A stretch of DNA of 64,000 bases, from the NCBI GenBank assembly GCA_022592445.1, contig JABYQR010000072.1, forward strand, positions 62,001 through 126,000. The letters run 5' to 3'. Shown one piece after another: positions 22,703 to 33,537 of the stretch. Position numbers and translations under genes: made by a program. This DNA comes from Cytidiella melzeri. Its lineage: Eukaryota; Basidiomycota; Agaricomycetes; Polyporales; Irpicaceae. The notes under the pieces were generated by a model that saw nothing but the letters and a program-made list of their open reading frames with translations, searched no databases and was not told the DNA's origin. Within the stretch, counting starts at the first letter, position 1; each line of letters opens with the position of its first letter.

Positions 22703-25115
22703 TCACTTCTTCTTCTTTGCATCCAGCATATCTGCGCCTCTAATCCAATTCTTTGGTACCCCTTTTGAGATCAAGTGGTTCATCACGGCCTTCATCTGTT
22801 TGCCCTGCACCATGACCTCCATCCCAGACGGTTTGCCCGGTAATGGCGCGACTAATCCGCCAGAACTCAGTGCAATGAATCGACTCGCAAATGACTGAAC
22901 TGAAACCTACCTGATGTTGAACTGGAACAGACTCTGCGGAGCTCTTCCGCGAGCTCCTCGGCATCCAACCCGAACAGCTCGAATCCAGTGATAAGAGTCA
23001 CTGCTTTACGCCCCAGTCTCATCCTCTGCGTTATCCCTACACGCTTGACTTCGCCTTTCCTGATGTACAGCACGAACCTCAGGAGGGGGCAGTGTCTGAT
23101 CGAGAGAAACACTCACTTCCATACCGGCGGACCGCCTTCTGTCCTAACCTCATACCAGTTTTGCATGTTCTGCTGTATCTTGCTCATCGCATCGTCTCTC
23201 TTCATAAACTCTGGTAACGTTTGACCCTTGATCGAAACAGCTCGGGCGAGAGCCTCGTCCTCAGTTATATTGATGTATTGTTGTTCGTTGGCATTGATCA
23301 GCTGCTTCGTCGAAACGTACGAATTGAAAATCTCTCTAACGTCAGCAGCGGCGTACAATTCCTCCGTACTATACATGTAAGTCATCGACCCATGAAGAAA
23401 TGTTTAGGGAGCTTACTCTTTCTCGGCCGCAACGAACCAAGCGATCGTAGACCCAAACGGTTTCAAGAGTTCAGTGATTTGTATCTCTCGGTTCTTCTTC
23501 TCCTCTGCCTCCTTCTGTTTTCTCTCACGCTCGTCAGCTTTCTCCCTCTGGACTTCGACACTGTGTATTGTTCGGTGAGGTTTGTGTGCTGCTACTGCGG
23601 GATGCTTTGGTGAGACACCTATTTTTTGTGAGCGAAGATAAGGTCTTTGACGTAGTTCCTCATCGCGAACGGCGTACCTGTGACAACGACGTCTCCCTTG
23701 GTCTCCTTGAGCTTCAGAAGACCTTCCTTGGCGCACGCTTTCAAAAAAGTCTTGACTGATTTGTGGGTCGAGTGCTTGATATCGATTGCACTGGCGTCTT
23801 GATGGCTGTAGTCAGCCTCACAGAGGTTTGAAGATCTCAAGATGACAACAACTTACCAACTAGCCCATTAGGACCTAAAGCCTGCGCTGGTCGTGCGGGT
23901 AATACATAGTTCGCCCAAAAAACAGACGCGGACATGGGGAATAGCGAGGGAGGTTGGGATGAAAGTTCTGTCGAGAGAGCCTGTAGTAGCGCATTTTTAA
24001 GACAAAAGGATACATCTTTGTTGTTCCAAAGTCAACATCGTAAGATGAGCATGTGATCGGGTTGTTGACCCACCTTCGGGGCCTAGCAATGGAGCGGATG
24101 GCTGATCCACATTCGAGCCACCCTCCTCGTGCGTCGGCGAACTCTCCTCCAGCTCTTCTCCTAGTGGTTCACCATCAAGTACTCCCTCCGTGAGGTTTGT
24201 GGGACTCTCAGCCTCGTTCTGGTCCTCCCCTGCCTCAACTGCGCTCTCATTACTAGCCCCAGAGCGCGGCTTGGGTACTTCCATTTTCTTGCTAGGACCC
24301 ATATCCCACAGCGAGTCCTTCCAAGTATGTAGAGTGTGGACCGCCTTCCCTTTCATACTAAGTTCGTCCGCCTGCTTCAGCATCCCGCTAGAAATCGCAG
24401 CTCGGCCCACAGCAATAGGATACCCTATCGCCTCGCCTCGGCTGTACTGTGATATAGCCACTAACTGTTCTTGCTGAAAATCCGACGAATGCTGAACGAC
24501 TTGCTTGGATACATAACCCTAAGCATAAGAGCATTCATAACCAGGGATGGAGACGCTGAACAGACCTCCTGGTATCATTAGATCCGCGCCTCCTACAAGT
24601 CTTGGTACGACCGCTGCTGGCGTAGCAAGAAACGGGAGAAGGTTTGGCTCTTTCCAGAGTGTGTACACTGAGTGTTATCATCTGAGCGTTCGTCTGAGTC
24701 ACCGCCGAGGAGATTTCGAAGGTTACCTGTCGGGATCAAGGCATCTGATCCTTTACCGAGAGTAAACCATAATGGATCTCCATCTGGAGAAAGATACAAA
24801 ACCTATCTCTCAAGCCTCAGATCAGCACGCGATACTAGTACTATCTGGGAAGAAGACAAACAACTTACACCAGGCTCGTCAAGGTGAGTGCTGAATTTCT
24901 GCGATTGCAGCCCTTCAGGTACAAGTAGATCGCCATTTTCGCTTGCGACGTTGAACTCTGCGATAATCCGTTGTCTCAACTTGCGACGATCAGAGCCGCG
25001 CAAGGGTGCTACATAGTAGTAAGGTCCACCCAGCCCAGGTCAGCCAGTCACGCGGAGATCAAGTTAGACAGCCCGCACCAGACGTTTTCAAGTGGGCCAG
25101 AGGCTTTTTGAACAT
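22703..25115 (-). CDS. Translation initiation factor eIF2D (Tma64/ligatin)
   Basis: Eleven exons: 25115-25079, 25008-24869, 24802-24727, 24667-24566, 24499-24074, 24015-23857, 23797-23678, 23618-23417, 23368-23117, 23059-22911 and 22851-22703. They close in frame at 603 aa, close to yeast Tma64 and human eIF2D. N-terminal part: MFKKPLAHLKTS and a PUA-containing region (YLSPDGDPLWFTLGKGSDALIPT, RLVGGADLMIPG). Then an acidic linker, a SWIB/MDM2-like segment (SAIDIKHSTHKSVKTFLK) and a C-terminal SUI1 domain (VGITQRMRLGRKAVTLITG, KPSGMEVMVQGKQ). Family knowledge: it delivers tRNA to the P site independently of GTP and helps recycle 40S subunits. Two acceptor sites (AAG before exons 5 and 7) are non-consensus and were chosen for phase and conservation. 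Confidence 0.92.
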
Positions 25116-25384
25116 CTAAGCTTCAGAAACAAAAACCTAGAAGATCAGTAGTTATTCCTGCAAATTGGTGGTGTTCAGCGGTGAGCCGCACTGGCAGTGC
25201 AGTGGGTGTGACGCAGGTATAGACGCGTACGAGCGCGCACATCCAAGAAAGTTCACACGCCACAAAGGTTGACAATTCTTATTTCGTTAATTCGTGTAGT
25301 CGATAATTTAGAAGATATTCTAACAACATAATTACAACAGAGGCTTAGTTGTAGCCAACGAGTCGTCTGAGTTGCAGTACCCAG

Positions 25385-27786
25385 TTATTCATCTGATGCC
25401 GCTATTGCGACCTCCTTGCCTAAAGTAGGAGGATCGGCCGGCCTCAGCTCGGCTTCGCTCACCATAGCGTGGACAGGATGCGGAGGTTTGAAAGTCTTCA
25501 TCTGCAAGTCCATCTGCTCTTGCAAAACTTTTGAAGAAGAAGAAGCGGCGACGAAGCCGAGGAAAGCAGGTGAAGGGTTCAGTGGCCGAGTGCAAAACTC
25601 AGGATGAGCTTGAAGGCCAACAAAGTACGGATGATCTACGTCATTACACTCAGGAGACAGTTTTGCAAGAGTTGAAGATCCACGTACCCTGAAGCTCTAG
25701 TATTTGCATGCGCTCTCCTTTCTCATCACGCCCGACGAACGATAGCCCGCTTGCATTCAGCTGATCGATGAACTCTGGGTTGACCTCATAACGGTGGCGA
25801 TGTCTCTCCCATATCTTCTCTGCGCCGCCATACAGCTTCCTGACCTTCGACCACTTGTCACTATCAGGTTCAAAAACTGTCGGTCGAAGACCCAACCGCA
25901 TGGTCCCGCCCATGTGAGTCTTGGAGATTTCTGGCATAAAGATAATGAGAGGTTGTTTGGTGTTCTGTACGAACTCCGTAGACGTCGCCTCTGCTCAAGT
26001 TAGTAACGTTGAAATTGACGGTCAAGAGCCTCTTTACCGGTGTAGCCGCAGACATGTCGTGCCCACTCAATCACGGCAAGTTGGAAGCCAAGGCAGATCC
26101 CGAGAAAGGGCACCTTTTGCTCGCGAGCCCATGTTATGGCAAGCATCATACCTTCTGTTCCACGGTCGCCGAATCCTCCAGGGACGAGTATACCGCTGGA
26201 CTCATTCAGTTTTTCTGTGGAGTTCAAAACGATACGGGTATCACTTACTCGGCAGAAACTACTGCCTTCCATGCGTCGTGGTAGCGAGCAGGGTTCGAAA
26301 CTTGCGCTTCCGGCTCAAGATCGGATGCGTTAACCCACTGAACAAGGTGAAAAGGCTATTAGAGACAAAGACAAACTGTTTGGGCTTACCCTCAGGTTGA
26401 GCTTGCGATGGCTTCTAAACGCAGAGTGCTCGAGGGATTTGACAACCGACATGTAAGAGTCTTGCAGGTCGGTATATTTTCCGACAAGAGCAATCATAAC
26501 TTCGTCGTATAGTCGTTCTTGCCTTCAAATGTCGTGAGCGGAGTACCAGAAAACGCCAACTGGTGAGATGAGCAATACTCACCGACTAGTCATCTCTTTC
26601 CACCGCTTCTCCAGGTCAAGCCCTCTCTCAATTGCCTGCTGTGTGAGCGTCACGGATGAGAGGTTAAGGCGTTTTTGGAGGAATTGGACAATGCCTTGCG
26701 ACTGCAAGAGCAAGGGGACATGATAAACGGAAGAAACATCGTGCACGCCGATGACTTGATCTGAGGCGACGTGACAAAACATGGATATTTTGGCTTTCGT
26801 CGCTGGCTCGAGTGGTTTTCTAACTGTGAGACGGCAGGCAATCTATACGACACCGTCAAGATGTTAAGACTTGCTATTGCTAGGCACTCACCAGGTCGGG
26901 AAGGAGACCCAGTCCTCGCAACGCATGCACTGTAGTTTGTGTAGGTTTTGTTTTCTGTTCTCCGTGCATGTCTGGCACTAGAGAGACGTGGATCAAGGCA
27001 AAATTATCGTAGCCAACGCGGAATTGAAACTGTCTCATGGCTTCAACAAAGGGTGCTGATTCGATATCGCCAACTGTGCCGCCAAGCTAGCGTAGGTGAG
27101 TATGACGAGTACATGCTAGCTAGTAAGTTTTGTACCTCAACGATGCAAACATCGGGTTCCTCTCCCGTCTCATCGACAGGGACTCTAGAAACGCGTTCTA
27201 TCCAGTCTTGTATTGCATTGGTGACATGAGGGACAATCTGCAGGGGTTTCGAGACATAGTGACATATCAGCTTTATTAGCACGTACCTGAACGGTCTTTC
27301 CAAGATAATCTCCTCGACGCTACATGGGAATGCTTGGTTCACTAATGGTAAACTCCGATCTAGCTGGACCCACCTCCTTCTCGATAACCTCCCGGTATAT
27401 TTTCCCAGTAGTGATGTTATTGTCCCGTGAAAGCGTAACATTGAGATATCTCTCATAGTTTCCAAGATCCAAGTCAACTTCGCCGCCGTCGTTCAGAACG
27501 TAAACCTCGCCTAGTGGCTGTCCGTGAATTGAATGCGACTTTGCGCAATGCGACCACTCTTACCATGCTCTTGTGGTCTCATTGTACCAGCATCAATATT
27601 CATGTAAGGGTCAATTTTGATTGCGGTGACTTTCAGCCCTGTTGTTTTCAGAAGCAATCCCGTTGAAGACGCTACATGAAACCAATGAGACGCGAACGAC
27701 TACAGAATCGCGTATGGAGGCGCACCAATCACACCCTTTCCAATACCGCTCACAACTCCTCCAGAAACCACGATGAACTTCGTCAT
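25385..27786 (-). CDS. CTP synthase (glutamine-hydrolysing)
   Basis: Twelve exons: 27786-27726, 27671-27564, 27510-27374, 27319-27287, 27237-27136, 27086-26892, 26842-26583, 26522-26390, 26337-26249, 26214 region with acceptor at 26195 to 26038, 25990-25688 and 25635-25385. The total of 1830 nt gives 609 aa. N-terminal amidoligase domain: [49 protein letters not shown] and [11 protein letters not shown]-terminal class I glutamine amidotransferase domain: [15 protein letters not shown], the nucleophile in [12 protein letters not shown], and HPEF near the end. It converts UTP, ATP and glutamine to CTP in the cytosol, as yeast Ura7/Ura8. The gene appears intact. Its upstream side overlaps the duplicated region that also precedes the RBR genes. 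Confidence 0.96.
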
Positions 27787-27799
27787 GCTTGTCTGAAGC

Positions 27800-27960
27800 T
27801 ATACCGTGGACGCTGGTGAGCTGAGGTGGGTGTTTGTGGCCAAGGCAGCTCACATCGCGTCCTGCAAGTCGAGAAATTTACTTTTTATGGGCGTCTCCAC
27901 GGCCCGGTGGTACCGTTGACTTCAGCGATGGCCCAGGGGCCAAACTCCTGTTTGCAGCGC
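27800..27960 (+). repeat. Upstream region of RBR copy 1, stranded on the far side of the DIRS-like element
   Basis: This stretch aligns by eye with 36000-36150, the DNA just upstream of RBR copy 2. Shared blocks include TATACCGTGGAC, GCCAAGGCAG, CCTGCAAG, ATTTAC and TTTATGGGCGTC. In copy 2 the start codon follows about 60 bp later. Here the next 5.5 kb are the DIRS-like element. Confidence 0.75.
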
Positions 27961-27965
27961 TTCCT

Positions 27966-28611
27966 AAGTGCTTAGCGGCTACGCTTGAGGGTAACGAGGA
28001 TATTAGCAGGAGCAGGGGAACGTCACAGATTATGAGATCTATATTTTTCCCCCTTTGCCTAATTAGTAATTAACAAGGAAAGATGAATATGACAAATTTT
28101 TAAATATTAGCCTTAGTCGGAGGGGGCCTGGCCCTCCACCGGCACACTTTCCAAAATCTTCCGGTGGCCAGAAAGGCGTCTTTATAGGCTTGAAAACCAC
28201 CGGAAGCCGGAAGACTCGTGTGCATTGGGGAGCGCTTATTTCGAGCTTCGTGGTGCGGGAAAGCTCCCAGAAAGGGAACCTTTGTCCAAACTCCTCCTCG
28301 TGAACAATGTGGCGGGAAGCTGCGAGGAAGGGTCAATGCCCGAAGGAGGAGGACAAAACGCCAGCTCGTGTGTGCCCGAGTCCGACTGAGCGTGAGGTGA
28401 AAAGCGAGACGTTGCGAACACGACTCACCACCCAAGGGCGCGAGCCACAGCAGTCGTGTGCAACGCGAGACGACTCACCCCTAAAGGCTCGCATCAGCCC
28501 GCAGTTCTTTATTTCCTCGAAAAAAGGAAGGGCGACATTTAAATTTTGTACAGTAAAATTTTGGGAGTACGGCAACATGGTTTCTGAACATGCGGATTAT
28601 GCGAGTGAATG
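27966..28611. repeat. 3' noncoding part of the DIRS-like element with internal inverted repeats
   Basis: About 640 bp downstream of the recombinase stop. It has a hairpin with arms CTTCCGGTGG (28158-28167) and CCACCGGAAG (28197-28206). A second imperfect inverted repeat joins CGTTGCGAACACGACTCACC with GTCGTGTGCAACG near 28410-28465. DIRS elements carry an internal complementary region in this position that helps close a circular intermediate. I could not show complementarity to the termini, so that role is a guess. Confidence 0.5.
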
Positions 28612-29948
28612 CTAAGCTGATAGAACAAAGGAACAAGACTTTCGGAATTTATCTATAGAGTCCTGAGCTAACTGAAGGCGCAACTTATCAAAGGAATTAG
28701 AAATAAAAAGAGGGAGAATTGAATCGATCTTTCGCCAATACTCGAGAAACGCACGTGATCTCCATCCCCCTTGAACCGCGACAATATCTGGGGGAGTGCC
28801 CCGAAGAAGGAGTTCCGTAGCTCCTCCAATTCGGAAACAATGACCCGTCAATGCACCTAAACCGGCCTTCGCCCACGCCTGGTTGCAACGCACAAGAAAC
28901 CATTCGCGTGTCATAGGGTCCCAACCTCGTTCTGAAAGTGAGACAAAGGAAAAGAAAGGAGCGTCGGAAGGTACCATGGCGTTGCATTTGAGATGATGGG
29001 TAAGGGCACGGACTGGGGAGGTAGGTTCACCATTTTCTGTGACTGTTACTACGAGCCCCGCGTGTTTGGTGGTTTTCGACCATGGTATATCGAGGGAATA
29101 ATATGATTTCCTGTCTGGGAGGGAGTTGAGTTTTAAAGGCGCAGAACGAGCGACGTGTTTTGTTTTGTCAAAACTGTGGGATGACGGTATGACGAGTTCT
29201 CCTAGCCTTGAGCCACAATTAGTACAGTAAGCAAGGTGAGATCAAAAGCCGTGAGGCCAAAACGTTCATACCGCCTCGTGCCCCAAAAGGCAAAACATGC
29301 AACTGCAAAGACTGCTGCGTCAAAGGAATTTGAAAGATCTAAATGTGAAAACAGCGCGTTCCTGTGTTCGAGCGTGACAGGAGGTCGTTTTGGTTTAGCA
29401 GAGGGTTGAACCTTCAGAGCGCCCGCGCATGTGATCTTCAGCATTTTGGCACCAAGCCACGGTGCACCGTTGATTGAGTGCCAAAAGGATAAACCCGCAA
29501 TCCAAGTGTCAATGGTAGAACGAGAGACGATACCGCCCCATTTAGCAACAAAGCACGAAAGTAATACGTCCGACGCTGGCATACGCCGCGACTCAGCGAT
29601 CCCCAGGCAGTCACAGTATTGGTTGAAGCGTAAAAGACCGGCACCGTAGTTCTTCCGGGTGTTGGGTTCAATCGAAGCGAGCATAACGTTGAGCAGAGAC
29701 TTGGGAGCATCAACTGAGACATCAGCGACAAGAGATTGTTTAAAGTTCATAGCGTAAGGTGTAGTCCAAAAAGCAAGGCGATCTGCAGCAAGAACCGGAG
29801 GGCGAAAGACAGAAGAGTTAAGAGAGTTTGCCAATGAAGGCTTCCTAGGTTTACGACGACTCAGAGTTCGCGGGGAAGGGGATGCCTTCCTCTGAGAGGT
29901 TGACGCGTTCGCACTGGCGCACGCAGTAGCCGGGAGCGTGCTAGACAT
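28612..29948 (-). CDS. Tyrosine recombinase of the DIRS-like element
   Basis: Two exons, 29948-29272 and 29206-28612, give a 423-aa protein with a 65-nt GT-AG intron. The intron falls inside the first catalytic motif: splicing creates TRRLGELVIP, the R-x-x-E-L box. The second box is HCFRIGGATELLLRG (H-x-x-R), then GGW and the likely nucleophile Tyr in FLEYWRK. The N-terminal part holds a core-binding helical domain (NTRKNYGAGLLRFNQYC). The start ATG overlaps the stop of the upstream reverse transcriptase ORF (ATGTCTAG), suggesting coupled translation. It would integrate the circular DNA intermediate. No inactivating change seen. Confidence 0.88.
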
Positions 29949-32193
29949 GAGAAAGGAATGGGGTAAGCTCTTCAGGTAGAGCAAGAGGCGGGAGACGAAG
30001 CGCAGCCAAGCCCAGAATACCGCGAGATACGGGGTCGGCCAAGTTCTCCTTGGTATTGACGTAGCGAAGGACCAGATGCAAATTGAGGGCCGCTAAGATG
30101 ACGACCACACGACGGATAGAAAGGTTGACTTGGAAGTTTCGACTTCGGCCTCTATTGACTGCACCTACGACGCCGATGTTATCACTGCGTACTAGAATGT
30201 CAGCGTTTGAGAAACCCAGTGTTTCGAGAGAGAGCGTTGCGAGTTCGACCGCAATCATCTCCGCCCATCCAATGTCGCGGCTATTTGCCTTCCACCCATT
30301 TGTCAACTTCCAAGCAGCCCATCTTCCGTTAACAATGATTCCAATACCCCAGCTTGAGGAGGCGTCGACCCAGATACCCACGTCTCGCAAGTCCCCTCGC
30401 GGAATGAGGGAACGCGCGATGCCCGTTGAAGAGAGAATGTTCCTCCACCATCCCATGTCTGTCTTGACTGAGTGGGGGACGTACCGTAGTTCAAAATCGT
30501 TGTGGAAAGACACGATGAAGTTGCAAAGGTTTGAAAGGAACGAGCGGCCTTGTGGGAAAACAAAACTGATATGGGAGAGGGTGCCATTGAGTGACAAGAT
30601 GAGCTTTAGAGACACTCGTCGCCGTTCCAACGCAAGTCTGCAGAATTCCTCAACCTTCTGCAAGTATTTGAGGCGTTTGGCCTCCGGCAGTGCGACCGTA
30701 CGCTTCGAGAGATCCCAGAGGAAGCCAAGGTAAACCTGTAGAAATGCAAAACCCCAGCACTTCCCAAGTTTCCACGGTACACCTAACGGTTGCGTAACCC
30801 TAAAGATGTCTTCGACATCGAAGGCGTAGTCCCAGTCGTCCACACCAGACCCAGATATTGGGAAACGGAGTTGAGCGAGATCGTCGACCCACTTAGCGTT
30901 TGGGGCTTGGAAGTGTGTGCGTAGAATATCCACAACCGTGTCCATAACCTCACCCTGCACGCCTGGACCCGAGGAGATGCCGAAAGGGCAGACGTGGTCC
31001 ATATAGAACCTCCCAGGTTCGCATTGTATGACAATGTACGGCTTGAGACTTGGCAAAATAGGGATGTTTCGAAAAGCGGAGTCGACGTCGAGGGAAGCCG
31101 CCTGAGCGCCTAGTGGTGCAGTGGCGACCTATGATCAAAATGGAGGTGAACGATGGGTTGAGACTCGACTTGAGCCACTCGAAAAAACAGGCGGAGAACG
31201 CCTGACAAACGACAGTGAAGTGCACGCCTCAAATTGAGGCGGCAAAGATAAATACCACGCTGTGAGAAGACTTTCCTCAAATTGAGGCAGCGTGCAGAAG
31301 AAAGGAGCGTCGACGCTCGAAAAGCAAAGGAATAGGCAAATGGCCCACTTGCAACGTGCAGTATTTCCTGACAACTGTGAGCAGGGAGCGAAACTTACCA
31401 TTTGTGCGAAGATAACTGCGGTCCCCCAGGTAGTCGTGAACTCGTCTGAGTCGATGTCGTCGTTAACCGACATGCCCTCGGAGTCCTTAAACGAGCAGTT
31501 TTGGATAAGTCGGAGTTTACTTGAACCATCCTTTTCTACTACTGAGAGCGGCGAAGATACAAAAGCGGAATTGAAGAGTTGCTCGAGTTGCGGCTGCGAA
31601 AAAGGGCCAGACATGCGCCCAAGGGAAACCTGTTTGTTTACATAATCTTGAATGAAATCCATATGAGCGATGCCTGTCTTAGAATTGGCGGGGGTGAAAG
31701 AGACCGAGCGAGAGCGAAAATTTCCAATTGGGAAGCCGCGGCGAAGTTTGTTGGGGAGATTCTGGTATTTCTGCAAAAAGCCGAATTTAGCGAGTTCTGA
31801 AGCAAAGTAGTCTGCACGATACGGGGTGATGATGCGCTCCCGTTCAGAGGCACCGTTTACTACCGGCGTGATGACTGGTGGCACCACAGAGCGAGCAGAC
31901 GTGAGAGGGTCTACCAGGGCAGCGGAATCCTTTGCAACCTGAGGGTTGCCCACCGGACTCGGAAAGGTTCCAGAACAAACAGATATCGGAGCCGTCTCTG
32001 ACGCTAACAAGACGTCCTCGCTCGAATGCGCAAAAGAAGGGTTTCCCGTTCTTAAGGGTCTTCTCGTTGCAGTCTTTAGCATGGTGGCCGTTCGTCCCGC
32101 CGTGGCCGCATCGAAGGCAGAACAACCCGGCGCCAGGCTGTCTGCCGCCCTGAAAGGGCTTCCCACCTTTGCTCGAGCCCTCACCGCGGTCAT
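29941..32193 (-). CDS. Reverse transcriptase/RNase H of the DIRS-like element
   Basis: Two exons, up to 32193-31399 and 31128-29941, are joined in phase 0 across a 270-nt intron (GTAAGT donor). The first part has VEKDGSSKLRLIQNCS, typical of DIRS reverse transcriptases. The second has the metal-binding motif SLDVDSAFRNIP, then FGISSGPG, then the catalytic WVDDLAQLRF in place of the usual YVDD. RNase H follows: GIWVDASSSWGIG, WAEMIAVELA and ILVRSDNIGVVGAVNRG. The 5' limit is uncertain because the frame overlaps the end of gag by 350 bp in another frame. Frameshifting, reinitiation or splicing could start it. No stop or indel seen in the domain. Confidence 0.87.
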
Positions 32194-33286
32194 ACCCGTC
32201 TCGACGATCGCCAGTCAGTCCTCTATCTCGGCCCAGGTACTTGTCTTCGCGGGTGCTGGGTTGTCCAAAACGCTCTCCCTTGTTGTACGGATGGTACGCT
32301 CGTCCTCTATCCTCAGCTTCTACTTTCCTTCTAGTGATTGCCCTATCCACGTTATAGAAATGTCGTTCATAACTCTGGCTCCCCACTCCGAATGTCGACC
32401 AGGAGCCACCAAAGAATGACTCCCTGACCTCGCGATCGAAAGCCAAAATGGTTTCAAACGAAACCTCCATCTCCTCGCGCTCACCCAAGGAATCGAAATG
32501 CGCTGTGAAGAGGTCGCGAACCTTGATAGAACACGCCTTGTCGAGGACATTTATGAAATTCTTCCATGCCTGCCACCAATCATCCTTCGACATATTATCC
32601 TCGCTAGCATATTTTGAAACGTCGATGATGTAGCTACTTACCCCCTCTGCATTGTGAACTTTCGTGAATTTTGGTCCTTCGCTCCTAATCTGGCGCATAA
32701 CCCTGTTTGTGCACATGGACAACGGGAGATTGTGTTTGTGTCTAATAAGGGTGATGAAGGATTCCGGAGGCTTCGCCACGCTGCTGAAAAGGTCCTCGTT
32801 GTCGGCGACGTCACATACCGGTAACGGAGGCCGGGTAAGGGAGGTTAAAGGAGTAGAGGATGCAACTGGCAATCGAGCGTCGACATGAGCACCGGTAGAG
32901 TTGGACTCGGAGGCAGCGGGCCTGGTTATATGCGCCTGATCTGGGTCCAATTTTTTTTTCATCAAAGCGACAGCCCTTTGTATAGATCCTGGGCTCATTT
33001 CTCCTAGTAAATCCAAGAACAGCCTCTCGGATGAGATCCAAGGAGGAGTTCCTAGACTTCCTGCAGGCGGCGAACACGGCGGAGCGCTTGCATCCCTCGA
33101 GGGAGGGTGAGAGGATTCATGGCCACCGAGGTCCTCGTCTTCCGATACATCCTCATCTCCCCTCGAACGCCTCATAGCCCTGTCCTCGTTGCGCGCCATT
33201 CTCACCTCTAATTCCGCGGCAGAGACTCCGTTTACGAAACCATCCACGTTATTCCCACCAATACCCACTGGCATAATTTCGACCAT
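31844..33286 (-). CDS. Gag-like protein of the DIRS-like element
   Basis: I chose the ATG at 33286 because the frame's first ATG (33418) lies about 25 bp from the element end, too near for a transcript leader. About 480 aa: an acidic, Pro/Ser-rich N-terminus, a helical middle (DDWWQAWKNFINVLDKAC) and an Arg/Gly/Asp-rich basic stretch. Two Cys/His clusters follow at the C-terminus, CLRCGHGGTNGHHAKDC and CSLCGATSHHAGSKRC. It presumably packages the RNA. It overlaps the reverse transcriptase frame. Confidence 0.75.
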   Translation of the reverse strand: MVEIMPVGIGGNNVDGFVNGVSAAELEVRMARNEDRAMRRSRGDEDVSEDEDLGGHESSHPPSRDASAPPCSPPAGSLGTPPWISSERLFLDLLGEMSPGSIQRAVALMKKKLDPDQAHITRPAASESNSTGAHVDARLPVASSTPLTSLTRPPLPVCDVADNEDLFSSVAKPPESFITLIRHKHNLPLSMCTNRVMRQIRSEGPKFTKVHNAEGVSSYIIDVSKYASEDNMSKDDWWQAWKNFINVLDKACSIKVRDLFTAHFDSLGEREEMEVSFETILAFDREVRESFFGGSWSTFGVGSQSYERHFYNVDRAITRRKVEAEDRGRAYHPYNKGERFGQPSTREDKYLGRDRGLTGDRRDGYDRGEGSSKGGKPFQGGRQPGAGLFCLRCGHGGTNGHHAKDCNEKTLKNGKPFFCAFERGRLVSVRDGSDICLFWNLSESGGQPSGCKGFRCPGRPSHVCSLCGATSHHAGSKRCL

Positions 33287-33537
33287 GATGAGAGAGAATG
33301 ACCTCAGATAGAAGAGATTGCGATATTTTCCGAGGGACAAATAAGAGTGGGTGAATGCATGATGGTGGCGAACGCGAACTCGAGAGATAAGTCGAGGGCG
33401 TTTCGCCTCATCACGCATCTAGCCGCTCGCTTAGTAAGCACTTGCTTACCTTGGCCGCTTGTTCCTCGCTTTGAGCCAAGCAGCACACTTCCTTCTCGTC
33501 TACCACAACACTTGTCTGGCTCTGCTTGCCAATAGAC

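Larger units (their letters stand above)
27966..33443 (-). mobile_element. DIRS-like tyrosine-recombinase retrotransposon
   Basis: Minus-strand order gag, reverse transcriptase/RNase H, tyrosine recombinase, with no integrase, LTRs or chromodomain. That order defines YR retrotransposons (DIRS/Ngaro order). Left end AAGTGCTTAGCGGCTA is matched in inverted orientation by TAGCCGCT...TAAGCACTT at the right end, which has seven extra bases. Ends are also bracketed by comparing with the uninterrupted upstream region of RBR copy 2. No target duplication is evident, as expected for recombinase-mediated insertion. All three ORFs are open once two introns are removed, so this copy may be functional. 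Exact boundaries are uncertain by tens of bases. Confidence 0.85.

Noticed and set aside
26195..26214. Alternative acceptor CACAG at 26215 in CTP synthase
   Set aside because: Using it brings the frame to a stop within a few codons. The acceptor at 26196 gives the conserved [11 protein letters not shown] with correct phase.
27966..33443. Crypton or bacterial-type integrase element
   Set aside because: A tyrosine recombinase alone could suggest a Crypton, but the linked reverse transcriptase/RNase H and gag make it a YR retrotransposon.
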